From Pelargonium tetragonum (taxonomy: Eukaryota; Streptophyta; Magnoliopsida; Geraniales; Geraniaceae), in NCBI GenBank assembly GCA_036897445.1, contig JAYMTL010000021.1:62001-126000 (forward strand): 64,000 bases of DNA, in the 5' to 3' direction. How positions within the stretch are numbered: position 1 is the stretch's first letter; every line of letters starts with the position of its first letter. Under the pieces are notes generated by a model that was given only the letters and a program-made list of their open reading frames with translations, made no database searches and was not told the DNA's origin. Shown here in pieces: positions 13,450-27,200 of the stretch. Made by a program: the position numbers and the translations under genes.

Positions 13450-14377
13450 ATTTATCATAAGACCCCTTTATATTACTTAAACCTGCTCTTTTTGACGCCC
13501 TAAAAAATTTTTTAGAGAACTTCAAAACTCCTCTTCTTTAGATTTAGAACTCAAATAGGACATAGCAGCAGTAATTTCGATTACGGATTGCCGACTTAGT
13601 TTTCATTTCCCAGGATTCCTGAAGTTATAAAAGCTCGTACTTTTAAGAAAATTTGATATTAACTTCCAAAATTGAGTTTCAATCTCCCTCTATACAAGCA
13701 CAGAATCTAGGGGACTCCCCCAGTAAATTATACTATACCTTAGAATGCTTACTTACAGAAGGTAAATCCTCTTCGGTTATCATTCTTTTACTTACTCAGA
13801 AGTTGAGACAGAAACGTACTAACAAAGGAAGTAACCAATTCTTTTAATTCCTTTATATTCCGTATTTGAAGTAAAGCAAGACAGAGACCGCCCTTTACCT
13901 ATACTACTTAGATTTATAGTTGAGATAAATAAGAAGTGAGGTACATCGAAATAAATAAAGGAGGTATACCTGTGCTTTATCATACCCTTTCCTTTTTTTA
14001 AAAAGCTACCTAAAAGAAAATTCCTGCCTAAGTTTTTATAGACCCAATCCCGCTCTAACTTAGATACCGCAAACCTCTTTACCGATAGATTATTTAAATC
14101 TTTGTATTAACCCTGGAAAAAGGCCAAAATCAATTGTAATATTCAGAATATAAGTTTTGTTACTAAAGTAATCGTTATGTCTGACTTGTTTGTTTCTATT
14201 GATATTAAGGATTAACGGCGTAAAGAGACGAGACTCTGGTAGGTCTAATACACTTACTTCTTTTAGCGGGCACTGCGAGATCTTAAGACATATACTTTTC
14301 AGAGACCTCGTTTTACCGAGTAAATGAAGGAAGACACTGAGCTATAGCTTGCACTTTTATCTTATATAGAATAAAAA

Positions 14378-14389
14378 GGGGGGGGGGGG
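14378..14389 (+). repeat. run of 12 G
   Basis: Twelve consecutive G follow ATAAAAA. It is the longest G or C run I see in the window and is unexpected in sequence this AT-rich. It may vary in length between copies or reads. Confidence 0.85.
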
Positions 14390-15028
14390 TAATTAGGACT
14401 AAAAAAGATCTATCTAAGTAAATAAAAACCCTCTTAGAAGTTTTTCAAAGACTTACCTATATGTATTTCTATTTCATAAAGTGCTTCTAAAAGCGGAAAT
14501 TGGAAGATACAGAACTTACACACTACTTAAGTAAGTGGCTCTTCCTTCCAGAAAAGCTAACCCGTTTTAAGTATATAAAAGAGTAAAATCCTTAAATCTA
14601 ATCTAAGGAGTTTTTACTAAAACTTCTATAGCGGGATTTTTATAAGGGCCTTTATAGAAGGAAGCTGGTAAGTAAAGCTCTATCCACATGGACTGCTTAA
14701 ATACAAGATTTGGTCCTTGTTTAACTCTGCTACAAGGTTTCTTTCTATATTTCTTTTATATATAAACTTAATTGATACCTAAACTGATGAAAAAGGGCAT
14801 TATAGATAATAAGTTTGGTATTGTTTGCTTTTGTTGTTGGTGTTCCTGTATTCAAGTTCGGTTGGTTAGGTGAGCCCTTCTTCGATAAGACAGCAAGTCC
14901 TAAAACTTATGTACCTGTACCTAACTCAATGTTTTACTGCAAGGCTGCATAAAGGGAGGCATTACCAGCTTAAGTATAAACACTAGCAGAAACAGGATGC
15001 CTTAAGATTCTTAAAAATAGATTGAAAC

Positions 15029-15100
15029 CGTAAGAGTGGGATTTGAACCTTACCTAGTTTAAAAAAGTTTTACCTAGATTAGGAACTGGCCCATTTAGAT
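15029..15100 (-). pseudogene. possible trnY-like relic
   Basis: On the plus strand, GGGATTTGAACCT matches the reverse complement of a tRNA T loop. What follows (TAG, an A run, CCTAGATTAGGAACTG) recalls the reverse complement of plant mitochondrial tRNA-Tyr with its long variable arm (TAGAAAACC...AACAGATTTACAG). The T stem does not pair and the anticodon is not preserved. The similarity is partial and from memory; chance is a serious alternative. Confidence 0.22.
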
Positions 15101-16483
15101 ATTACATAGATCTTTTCCTTTTATCTCGGTATACGTAAACCTTCTAAATAAAAACTAAGAAATAACTACCTGGCTTCTTCAATTATCAGTGCTAGTTTAG
15201 TAGGGTGTTAGATACTACTATATATATATATGACTGAACACCTAAAGCTAGATTTACTTTTTTAAAAAGTCTCTTATCCAGCCAGAGTGTTACATTATTA
15301 ATATCAGAGAAAGCAGGAGAATCTCACAGAATAGGAAAGAGATCAAAATAGTTATATCTCATCTCCAAGACTCTCTTTAAAAACCTAACTTGGACAGGCG
15401 TCGAAATAGCAACTCGTATTCACAAAAAGTATATTGAAAAGTCCTGACTCTATATACTTGGGTAATCCTGCGTTCCTGGGTCATCTAAAAATGAAATAGG
15501 CAATCCGTTATGAAGGGATATAAAAAGAGTGATAATGATAGGGAACAAAAGTAAATAGAAATAAAACTTTAAGTTAGTTGCTATCCCGGACTTATTGATT
15601 AGTTCTACACAGCTACACAGTTAGGAATTTAGTATTTATTTACTATCATAATATGATTATAATTTCATAAGCGATAGACTTGTTTGTTCTTGCGTTACAC
15701 CATTGCTATGAGAATTGGGAGCTAGCGCTATTTAGTACAAATTGAACAATAACTTACCTTTTAAATAAAAGGGTAATAAGATTCTTGTGTATGTATAAGT
15801 AATTTCATAACACCATTTATTAGATTCACACCGGCTTATGAGTACACAAAGTGGAAGGAACCTATAACCAGACTCTTTTCCGCTAAATAAACTTATTTGA
15901 GGTAGTAATATAAAGAAAAATATATAGAATTGTTCTTACACAATAAGGAATCTCAATGCAATATGGCTGGCTATTTTAGCCTAACAATACAATAGTAAGC
16001 TTACAATTTTTAATTAACTTAACTACGTTAATATAAGAACTCTGCCAGACCCTAATAAAAGAAAACCTGGAATACAAACGGAATAGAAAAGTGCGTTACT
16101 ATCTGGAAGATTTTTTACAGAAGGAATTTTTTTATGTAAGATTTTTCACTGGATTTTTTGGATTCTTGTAATAGAAGCACTTTATGGGGATTCCCAACGC
16201 ATGCAAATTCCCCCTCAGTCTTCCCTAATGCCACTCTACTGCTTGGCATATATTTAAGCAGTTTAGAATTATAAGGAATTGGGTTTCCTATTATTGGTTA
16301 ACTAGACAAGTTGACAGGGATGTTATAACATAGTAAGAGGTTCGGCGAGTTTCTTGTATTTTGAGTCAATTCTTATAAGGGGATTTCCTGGTCTGAATAC
16401 TGATGCTTTGGGATTAGAGGCCTCTGTTTGATAACTTCCAAAAAAGTGTTTGAAAGGAGGAATTCCCCGCTATGAGTGAAAGA

Positions 16484-16503
16484 AAGAGGGAGAAGTTTCC
16501 AAG
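16484..16503 (+). repeat. 20-bp direct repeat, copy 1
   Basis: AAGAGGGAGAAGTTTCCAAG occurs here and again at 27579-27598 in the same orientation. The flanks differ. Both copies lie in purine-rich, GC-richer spacer. It is the longest exact repeat I found by eye. Confidence 0.75.
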
Positions 16504-19500
16504 CGTTAGAGCTCAAGAATTGCGGTAAGGAACATGTTGGGGAAAGACAAGGAGATTTCGTATTGAAATTACTGAACAAGGTTCTATTTGGCGGGGCGGG
16601 AATGGAACGAACTTACTAAGTTAGGTCAAAGCCAAAGGTTCTGAACTCTTTGTTAAGTGTCATGAATACGCTATAACTAGGAGGCGAAGTCGGTCAGTAA
16701 AAATATACGCTGGCTATTTAAAGTCCAAGGTATAGCCTATAAATAATATAAGGAGAGTCAGAAGTTGCACTTGTGTTGTCAGTTTTCTAAAGAAGATTCT
16801 AACAAATTGTGGAGTTTTATAAAAGCACTTCCGTAGGGTCTAGGGCTTACATTTATGTTAAAGGTCTCTTTTTTTGGTATAGATTCCGGGATTCCCCGAG
16901 AAAGAGAAATGGGATAAAATTAGAGATAGAAAAGGGTTTAAGAAAACTGAGTTTTATAAATATAGTTGCATTTGAGCTACCGGGAGGCCCTTTTTCAAAT
17001 TTACAAGGGAACCCTTCACGAGACTTTATATATTTAGATTTTGATATTAACTAGGTATAGAGGACTAGATAAATTCTCAAAAATATCATCTCTGACCAAT
17101 TCGAGTTGCAAATAACTTACCTTTATGATTAGTAAAACGAAAGAACTTTTAATAAAAACCAAAAATACGTAAGTCCTAAAAACGCTTTTTCTTGCAGGTA
17201 ATAACCCTACGCGAGCGCAGGGTCTAGAAGCTTTAACAAGGGTTCCTACTGTGTGAATACAAAGGGTTTTCATCTTAATCTAGAGTCATTTTTATCTTTT
17301 AAAAGCTAAACATTTTTAGTTCATTTTATGTCTCGGGTAAATATTATCAGAACTTTACTTTGGACTGTTACAGACTCCCTTTGAACTCGAAACTTTTTAT
17401 TCTATAGTGAATTAAGATGTAAACTGCTTTACACGTATACTTTTAGGTTATGACCCGAAAGGGACCCTTGGCTTTGTGCCTTGATGAGACAGTATTGTAC
17501 CCCTCTTCTTTTGTTACATTCGCTAGATCTTTCAGTATTCTATTTAGCCGTAACTTATCAGAAGTTTTTATTAAAATTTTTAAGTTCTACACTTTCCTAT
17601 AATTAACAAATGAAAGGTTTTACTACTGGATGTTAAGTTTTTACTAGGGCACATTGTAGACTTCTTTTGTTTAAGGTCTGGAGAGCGGGTATCTAAAAAT
17701 GAGTATGCTTGGCAAGATTCAAAAGGGTTATAGTATTAAACTAACTAAGGGATCGCCTCGCATTGGAACAGGGTGACTCGCTTTTCTGAGAGCTTAAGAT
17801 TTTATATCACAGTTTATTCCAGGACACCTCACGTGTAGAAGCCCCTTAGAACTCAAAATTCTTTTATAAATTAGGTACACGGAAATCGAAAACATTAAAA
17901 AAGGGTGTAATATACAGAAACCCTTTCAATAGAATTCAGAGAATAAAAAAAGGGAGAGGCTTGCTCTATATCCCACTCTTTATTCTTATGTGCCTCTTTC
18001 TAGGAATATGAAACCAAAAACTTATAAAGCGGATACCTTTTGATATAACCCAAAGGGCCTCCTTGACATTGAAAAAGTCCTTATAATCTTTGTTAGCTTA
18101 GTGGATTCCTGATATTTCTCTGTATTTTTACTAGAATTAGACTCCATTTTCTTTTACCTTCATAAACCTGGGTCCCTTTTTACTAGAAAGAGAGTACCTC
18201 CCTAGCTATGAAATTCCTCAGTATGCAAAGGCAAAAGGTCTACCGGAATATAATCTTTCTCTTTTTTATATAGGAAACCCTAAGTCAGTGTATAACTTTT
18301 TTTTACTAAACTTTCTTTTTCGTATAGACATACAGGGAGCTTTCCTTGCAAGGGGGTTTCCTTTGTTGTATATAGATAGACTTTTCTAGACCCTTTCTAT
18401 TATCTTATCTGCGCTCGATCCTGTTTAGGTTTAGGATAATGGGTTTTCGTTTAGATCAGAGTCATTTCGTAAAGTGTGCCTATTGGTAGACTAAAAACTT
18501 GCGTGTATAATTTTTTTGTAAAGTATAACAGGAAATCCGAGCTTTTTGGCTATTAGAAACGTAAGTTAGACATAAAAGTTTCTTTCTAAATCAGTCTTCC
18601 ATGAAAAAGGTTACCGAAGCACTCTAGTGGAGTCTCCGATTAAGTTAAACCTTGCTTTTCGTTGTAAAACTTTTACTTTCTCAAAATTATCTTACCAACA
18701 GTTCCGTAACTGGGGTTTTAGTATATAGCCCCCGCCCGGTATTCTAATTCTATTAGACTGACTTTAACAGCAGACGGAGTTCTTCTATAACATCCAAGAA
18801 AGATTCCCAGGGATACTTGAAGCGAGTAAAGTCTGATATGTTAACACCCAAAATCTTTTTAGGGAAATTTTAGTATAACGACTTAAAAAGGAGGTGGTAT
18901 AAGCAAAGAATTCAGAATAAAATGAAATTTCTTGTTTTGTAAAGGGCTGCGCTGAGGCAATTTACGCTCTACTAAAAGAAGAAGTCGGAATCCTTGGGAG
19001 TTTAAAGCCTTTTATTAAAGGGGGGTTTAACAAGTAAAATAGAAGAGAAAATTTTAGCAAAAATCCTGGTCTAATAGTAACTCGTTTTTATCTATCCCAT
19101 AGGAGGAGAGCCCCGCTAGTTTTTTCTAACTCAGGTATCCTTGGGGCGGTACTCTTAAACCTAGATGTAAAAGTTTGCTTAATTCTTGCACTCTTAAGAA
19201 AGGTTTTGTTAATTTAATACTTATAAACACGAGTCCTCTTGCATCTTTAATGATCCGGGTACCTCCTGCGATACCAAGCACTTCCCAAACCCTGCTTATT
19301 TGATCTAACTAAAAGAAAAAAGAGTTTGAACCTTTCATATTTTTCCAACCAGTAAGTAAACAGAAGTCTACTTTATCGAGCTATAATCAACTAAAATTTT
19401 CGACGGGAACTCTTACTACACAAGATTCTTTAGAAGTCTAACTAAAGGCCTCGGTCAAGTACGGGAATCAGAAAAGTTTTATTAAATTCCTTTTGTTCTA

Positions 19501-19992
19501 ATTTTCTGAATCTTCATTTTTAAAGAGGGTTGCTCCTAAAATAGCTGCTTGCCAACGAGCGAAAGGGGTTCCAATAACACTCTTAGGTCATACAGTAGGA
19601 ACTCTCTTTTCTTTCTTTTTATAGATCATGATACATATTAGTAGAACAAGGGAAATAGAACACCCTAAAGTATCCCATCAAATACAAAATTCGTAGGTAA
19701 TACGCGTGCATGAAAAGAGATACCTTGCTTTACGAATTTATAGTAAAGAATTTCTTTATATTGTAAAATCCTTATTCCACTTTATAGGTTTTAACAGAGC
19801 ACGGGTTTTCATCATTTGTCATACAAAAAAAGCATTGTATAATATAAAGTAAACTTTCAAGCTATTCTATATACTTCCTCTTTTCAAACTAATTAACTAA
19901 TAAGATTTGAACTTTTGCTCTGACTCGAAAAAATTCCTAAGTCGAAGGTCCAGTGGTACAGCAATTTAGTTATAATATAAATAGTGATCCAC

Positions 19993-20268
19993 TTAAAACC
20001 CATAAATACTATAGTACTTTATAAAAAGCGGATACTCTCGTGATAAAAGGCGTCTCTGCAAACTAAGATCCTGGAGTCTAATAATATAGCAAGATTTCAT
20101 TCTTTTTAAAGAGACCTGTAGTGCTCTTTGAAATTCAATAGTAAAGTAAAGTGAATGAGTCATAAAAGCTAGGGGGAAGAATTGCTCGGAGTTTAGAATG
20201 GTGTTGCCTTTGTTATATAGATCTTTTATAACAGGATAAGTAATCTTTGCTCTGAAACTCTTAGTCAT
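19993..20268 (-). CDS. orphan ORF, 91 codons, doubtful
   Basis: Starts at ATG and ends at TAA after 91 codons. The product would be basic and mixed, with no clear signal peptide, no strong membrane segment and no motif I recognise. It lies in AT-rich matrix with no neighbouring gene. Frames of this length are expected by chance somewhere in 64 kb of this base composition, so coding status is doubtful. It is listed because it is the longest ATG-started frame I checked. Confidence 0.1.
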   Translation of the reverse strand: MTKSFRAKITYPVIKDLYNKGNTILNSEQFFPLAFMTHSLYFTIEFQRALQVSLKRMKSCYIIRLQDLSLQRRLLSREYPLFIKYYSIYGF

Positions 20269-21200
20269 TTTTGCAGAGGTTAGCTAAATTCTCGAAAGTA
20301 TATGTATAGAACGTCTGGGTGCTTAATTAGAATGGCTCTGGAGTTAATGTGTATTTTTGGTTAGTTAAAGAAGGTGGGGTTTAAAAAAGAAGAGAATAAA
20401 AAGATCAAACATATCTAAAAGGTACGTATTTTAATAGATAGATCAGAGAGTTTTTTCTTCATTCTGTAAGAGTTGACGAGGTTTCTACAAGACTTAGGAA
20501 ATGCTTTTACTACTAAACACTTAAGAGGAACTTTTTTTTGTTACGATATTCCGCGGGAGGACCACTCGAACTAGTGTATCTTTCCTTTGCTAAAGGCTTT
20601 CGTTTTAACCATATTAAAGCTTTCTGTTGGATCGTAGTCTATAGAAACGTTATAGCTTTAGAATTTCTAAGGGTGGGTCTTAGGTTATTTGAGATGTCTA
20701 TCTAAGGGATTCTGGATTACATTACAAAAGCTTCAAATTCAAATTACGAGTTAAAAAGAAAAAAGAGTAGTAATAACCAATTTAGTTGTCCGTTAGTTGA
20801 GCAATTTAGATGCTAGGTTTTTCATTAGAACGCGAGTTAAAGATTTATAGATATAAACTCTATCCCAATACGCTACCCTTTTTTTGGTATCACGCGGTAA
20901 TGCATCCAAGTGGATTAGGACCCTGTCTTGCCTGGGAATCTGGGTGAATTCTTTCATTCGCATACTCCTAAGTTTATTGTCAAGAAGTTTTAGCTCACGA
21001 AAAAAGAAAAGAACCTAGAATTCATTTATTAGTTAAAGTCTTATCCTATATAATTGCTGGAGTGGATCTAATATAAGAATAAGAAAGATATAAACCTAAG
21101 GCTACTCCCTGTTCTAAACAAGGAAACCCTTTTTCTTTAGATTGAGTCAAACTAGTAATTTACCAAATTTCTGGGATCAGTTAAAAAAAGCCTCCCATTA

Positions 21201-24200
21201 GCTCTACCTGTTTTACTCTTGATAGCTACGAAAACCCGCTTACTCTAGATAGGCGCCCCGGTTCTCAGTCTTGATAGCCTGACTCTTTGTAGCGTTTGGA
21301 GCTATATTCTTACCTTGAGCTATGCTTTTTCCCAGAACTCTACTTGTACTTGGATTCTTTCTTTCTTCTTAGAAGGACATACACCATACCTTCTTTACGA
21401 AGCTATCCTACTAAAGCTTTTGTCAAGCTATGTCCAAATAATTTCATTCGAGCTTTCAAAAGTATATAGCTGAAAAGAAGGAGACAATAAGATTCATTAC
21501 TCACTCTCCTTGCCTCGGGAATTCCCTATTGATCCATAAAACTTGGTCAAAAACTAAGGAGCACTACTGATAGGAAGCAAACAGACGCTTTATTTCATTG
21601 TTTGTAAAATTTTTGCTTTTTGCTTTGTAAAAGATCTAGTTTCACCAGTTACAGATATCTATATCATTCCTAAATTCGGGAGTAGAAAAGGAGTCATTCC
21701 CTTTGAGAAGCATCTATTTACAGTAACCCTTTACCTTTGTGAATTTTATGTTACCCTACTAAATACCCCACTAAAGAAAAGAATTAAGTAATGCTCCTTA
21801 TTAGTCAAAATTGAGATCCCTTTTGAGCTCCTGATAAGTATAAAGTTCTTGAAAAGGGCAAGCATGATTTATAGCACAGGTTGAATTCGATATTAGGAAA
21901 ACACTTTTTAAAAGACTAGATATACAGACTCGCTCGAATCTTAATATCTAGTAAAAGGACTAAATGAGTAGGAGGTTTGAACTTGGTTGTAATGTCTAGC
22001 TAAAAAAGCTTTTGGTAATTATACATCTGAACGACTAAGCAAATACTTGTCAATCTCAAGTGTAAAACTGCCCTTCTTCTAAAAGAAGCGTGATTAATAT
22101 AGCAAAAATCGGAAGTAGCCCTAGGCACCTCTTTTTTTAGTGGAAAGTTTTATATAGCTTGTCTTGTACAAAAAGTTTGAAGCGAGTCTATATTACAGAG
22201 CTCTTGGGGTCCTTTTTGTCTTAGTGTAACAAAAAAATTTTCTTATTTCTTATATTATAAGGGGTCGCATGTCCTCAGCTAGTTAGAGAAGAAGAGTAAA
22301 TCAGTACAAAACAAACAACACAGATTAGTAAAAAATAATGGTATAAGAAAGCTTTTTAAAGCAACGTCTAAGATCTTTCTGGAAGCGCTATAGAATTGAG
22401 TATCTAAAAAAACTAAGGAAACTGCTAAGTTAAAGAGAAAGATTTCCTAATTTATATACATTTTGTATCCCCTAATTATCTATCAACAGGATAAGCAAGA
22501 AAACTAAACATTCCTTCTATATAGGGTAATCTCTGAATTATGTTATGTAACTAAGGTTTTGATTTATTGACTTACTTGTTCTTGTTTCTTTGACTTCTTT
22601 TGTTGCTGCTTTCATAGACTTAGATTCTGCATTCTTTGCTTTATAGAGTAGGTAGTATCAGCTATACCCTAATAGGGGAGCAAGAGTTAGATATTAGTTG
22701 TAGGTCGAGTTAGGATGCCTTTTAAGCTGGTTTTTACCTATTCAACCTCTAAGCCCTTTCTTTAGACTGAGTATTGATAAAAGCTACCTACTTTCGCTTA
22801 TCCTGTTGCCCGCTTCACTCTCCTACTCTACCCGAAATCCAGGGAATTCATCTCCTTGTTAAATTTTTAAAAACCTAAGGGCAAACCAATAGAAAAAGGG
22901 AATACAGATTCAATAAGATCCTGCTAAAGTTTCTGCCCAGAAGTTTTGCTATTGGGGGAGTTCGTAAGTTTGTATCTTTTGCTTATTTCACCTAGCTAAT
23001 TTGTTCTTTATTGAAAATCTTGAGAATCCTGTACAGAGCGCAACACTACTTTAGAGTTTCCTTTTTCTAGATAGATTCTTCACTTCTAGTTAGCTAGATA
23101 CAGAAGGGGCGAAATCCAGTACTCAATTGTCAATTGGAGAAATCCTAGCTATGCATGAAGCGGATCAAACTGTACGTATAATCGCCTATACTCCCTATTG
23201 GTAACTCCAGAGAAGGAGACAAACTGGCATAGCATAAGGAGCCCTGCATCCAAGAAATCCCCTCACTCTACAAAGCTACTTAAAAGAAAGTTTACAGGTT
23301 GAATCCTACCAACGTGACTCTCCAAAGGTTCTAGAATATCAAAGTTTGTTGAGTTACCTATTAATAACAGGTTTCCTTTGTGACCTTTTTAAAGCCCTTT
23401 CTACCTACTACTATGTTTATTTAGACTTGTTAGCTAGATCAGCAAAAGCAAGAGTTTTCTATTATAAACACCGGACTACTATCTAAGGTGGATTTTCCAA
23501 GCTTTGAGTAGCTCTTTGTTTCGGAATAGGCTTTTTTATAGGCTGTCTTCTGGCAGCGATTCTTAGAGTTACCGTATATTTAAGTAGTTCAAACTCGTGG
23601 AAAGGGAAGTACTGGGAGATAGGAATATTAGAACAACCTTAATCTTAATATTAAATAAAATTGCCTCTTTAGTTAGATTTATAGATTTAGTCCAGCCAAA
23701 GTTTTTTAGAATATTCTGCGCGCAGCATTTCTTGATTCTTGATTAGAAGCCCCTACCTTTTATAAATCTAGGGCTGGGGTGCCTTTTTTATAAAGAAGCC
23801 GGTATCCTACACTACTCGGTAAAAAAAAAGAGATTCTTCGGAAAAGCTATACTCACAAAATCCCCTATTTACATCCCTTGAGGCTTTTGCTCTTTACTTA
23901 ACGGGGCTGCTTGAATGAGAGCTCCCTTTCATTTAATTAAGGACCCTCTTTGACTCTTTGGTTAGTAGTATTATACGCGTCTTAGACTTGGGAAAGGGCA
24001 AAACTAGAATCTCCGAGTAGATAGATAGCAGTACCTTAACCTATCATTTTGATTTTGAGCTCTTGTATAAAGCCCGAAACTTGAAAGATCTCGGAGTAGT
24101 CTAAATCTATCCTAAGTTTAGTCAAGAAGTTCCTTGCTTTTATAGAGAGCTTTCTAAAAGCGCCTCGTTTTAAACACTATAAGAAGCCTTTTTTATAAGC

Positions 24201-27200
24201 TCTTCTCAAAAGCCAAAAGTCAAATTTTTTTCGTGTTTTTAAGTTTTGGGGTTCCTAATTTCATTACCCATACTTTTACAAATTCCTTAGATGGATTCCC
24301 GAATCCTTTTTATACGCTATAACCGCTTTTGAAATCTGATTAACGTTAAGACAGCAGAAGGACCCCTTTATTATACCACTGCCTTTAGCTATTCTTCTGG
24401 CTAGCAACAAGCTAGCTATACCTATCCATCCCATACCCAAGTTTTGTTCTATTTCATACCTTCGTAACTACCGACTTTCAATAAAAAGGTGACAAAGTCA
24501 AGTCAATTTGAGAGGGGTTTCTTTACTTTCCCAATGAAATGTGTCCTACTTTTTACAAAACTGAATGCACTTTGTTAGCTAGATTATTAAAAAGCAGGAG
24601 GACACCCAGTTATTCATTATTCGTTATAAGCGAGGATACATCTCGATTTAAGTGGAAGCTATCCCACAAAGGCTCAAACCTCTGAAAACGAAAGAGGCAT
24701 AGACATAGAACTGAGGAAAAACTAAATCCTTATTTGATAAAATAACTCATCTTATTTAAAGGGGAAAGTTCAATACGAAGAAATTCCCTATAGCTTTTTA
24801 GAAGTAGAAACCTAGGAAATCTATACCCCTTATAATATAAAAATCAAACCTCTTACAACTATACCATTCTATTAAAACCGGGACTACAACATTTTCCGTT
24901 ATCGTTATATTATATCTCTATCTCGCTCTATCACAAACTTTTAAGAATATCCTATAGACCCCAAAAAGCAAAGGGTCTCTACTTCAATAGCAAATACTGG
25001 CTTTATAACGTTTCATGAAAGCCTCCTGAGCCTAAGCTAATAGCCGGGCTATGAATTCATCCAAACGATGCTAAAACCCCTATAACCCCCTATTTAGAGT
25101 TTGGGTACCGGAGTAAAGTAAGGATATTAACTAGCCGTTTCGCGCCCTTTTACTATATAATTTTTTTGAGTTGCTTACATATACTGAACCCACTTTACGG
25201 GCTTAGAAAAATGTTACCTGTTAATTAAGAAGATAGAGAGCCACTCTGAAACCTCCCTAACTGGCATACTAGCTAGACTAGTACCTACTCAAACTATATC
25301 CTCATATATAAAATATCAGGAATATCCAGTACTAAATAAGACTAAGAATTAGAGTAAACTAATGACAGGAAAAACGAAGACTATACAATAAAACAATAAA
25401 ACTACAATAGGTATAAGCTATAAGAAAGAAAATCTACCCGATCTCCCAGGTTAGACGACTACTCCAAAAGGGCTTACCTTCCTACTTTGCCTAATCAAAC
25501 AATGGAAGAAAAGAACAAGAAAGAACTGCCTTCCTTCTAATCTGTCATAGCTATCATCTTCTTCTTCTTCGCATTGTGACCTACTCACTTTCTTTAGAAC
25601 TGGGCTCTAGCGTTTCACCTAACCCTCGAAAGGCAGCAACTCCGAACAGGTTACAATCCCAACTCAGCTCTTTCTAACCCCTTTTTTATAAATCTCCAAG
25701 AAAAAGTCTATTTGAGAAGAGTTTCAGACAACCTTTCTCTTGTATGTAAAAACGAATCTCTTTCTTACTTCGATTCCTAATTTCTTTCCCCCAGACTCTG
25801 TTCTCTTAGTGGAACCTGGGATTCCTAGAGCTATTATTCTATCTGTTTATCTTACTCTTGGCAGCTGCGTTAGGCTTGAACCTATTTACAAATTTTTTAT
25901 GGGTTCTACCTTTCTTAGGAGATTGACTTTACACGCGTACTCAGTACATTTCAACTTCCTCATTTACAAAGTTCCTGTCTTTTAACCGGCTAGGCTCTTC
26001 TATTTGACTTCGACTCCCTTCAATCTTACTTTGAGTCCTTATTAGACAGAATAGCTACAGAGTACAAGAATTCTTTGACTTGCTTTTAAGACTAAAGAAA
26101 AGGATCCCCTTATATTCTAAAAATGAGAAAATCGAGTTATCAAAGGGCTTTACCGGAGACATACTCAACTTCTGACTTTCACTATACCTACAGCCATTTT
26201 CGAATATCCCAAGTCAGGTTATCCTTCAAAAGAGGACAAGAGAAACTCCCTTCTTAGATCTTAGCTGTTTCAGACCCTTACTTTTTTTGCTAAGAAAGAT
26301 ATATACTGAAAAAATCCCTTTAAAAGCACAAAACCCTCTGAAAGAAACTTTTCTATTACTTTCGTAGAGCTTTATTTACTTAAAAGAGAAGAAACCTTCC
26401 TTCGTGCTCCTAATAAAAAACCCTAAAAAATCTCTTTCCTTATAAATTGCTTGTAGAAAAGAAGCCTACCTTAGTTTATATGACCTCTAACTACCAGAAA
26501 ACTTGATTCAGCAACCCCAAAAAAGGGTCCTAATCCAACAAAACTTCACTTTCAACTTAGTTCAGACTAGAAAATCGACTTTCCAGGCTTTTTCCTTGCT
26601 GAGCTTGCTAGATCTATCTTATTCACTCATTTATTCATTTCAATTGGAGCTTGCACCTCTTAGACTTTCTCGTTCGATTTCATTAGTTCTAGAACCCTTA
26701 GAAGATTCCCATTAAACTAACAAAAGAGTTTTTAGGGAAACAACTTGACTTCAGTTACTTTCCTATAGTATCAGAATGGCTGAAGTTTCCGTCTAGAATA
26801 CCCTTTTCTGCTGTTTAGGTCCCTAGTAACCCGGTTTATACCCGTCCGACCTATTTCTTAGTAAGGATCTCCTATGTCTTTTTAGGTTTGCTTTCCTCTT
26901 TCACAGACTTTGACCTTATTTACTCACAAATAAAATAGAAAAGAAATCGAGTCAAGCTGATAAATTTTGAAATAGAAAACTGACAATACCCGGGATTTAC
27001 TATGCCCTATAATAGGAGTTGAAAAGCCCCTTATCCTTATACTATAAAGACTCACCTTTTACAAAAAAGGCCTTTTTGGCTGATGTCCCTCGTTCGAGTC
27101 AAACGCTTACTTGGTAGGTTGACTCCTATTTTGAGTGCAGGGAAATGCCCGTACAATAAAAGAAAAGGGAGATAGAGTTTGTTATCCTGAGTTCCTTTTT

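Larger units (their letters stand above)
8079..15028. other. AT-rich matrix without a recognisable gene
   Basis: No frame reaches 80 codons. The 60-79-codon frames (minus 8583-8822, minus 10830-11015, plus 13653-13847) carry no motif I know. G/C words stand out from the background, for example AAAGGACCCCC at 8480 and CGGGGTCCGACCC at 9024. A brief GC-rich patch at about 9430-9490 reads like plant mitochondrial spacer, as does 14820-14960. The inverted repeat at 13421-13449 and the G tract at 14378-14389 are listed separately. Confidence 0.55.
15101..21200. other. AT-rich matrix without a recognisable gene
   Basis: A short TA repeat lies at about 15219-15231. A GC-richer patch at about 16370-16620 includes one copy of a 20-bp repeat (16484-16503). 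The frames of 68-91 codons here have no known domain; the longest, at 19993-20268, is listed separately. No RNA gene is seen. Confidence 0.55.
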
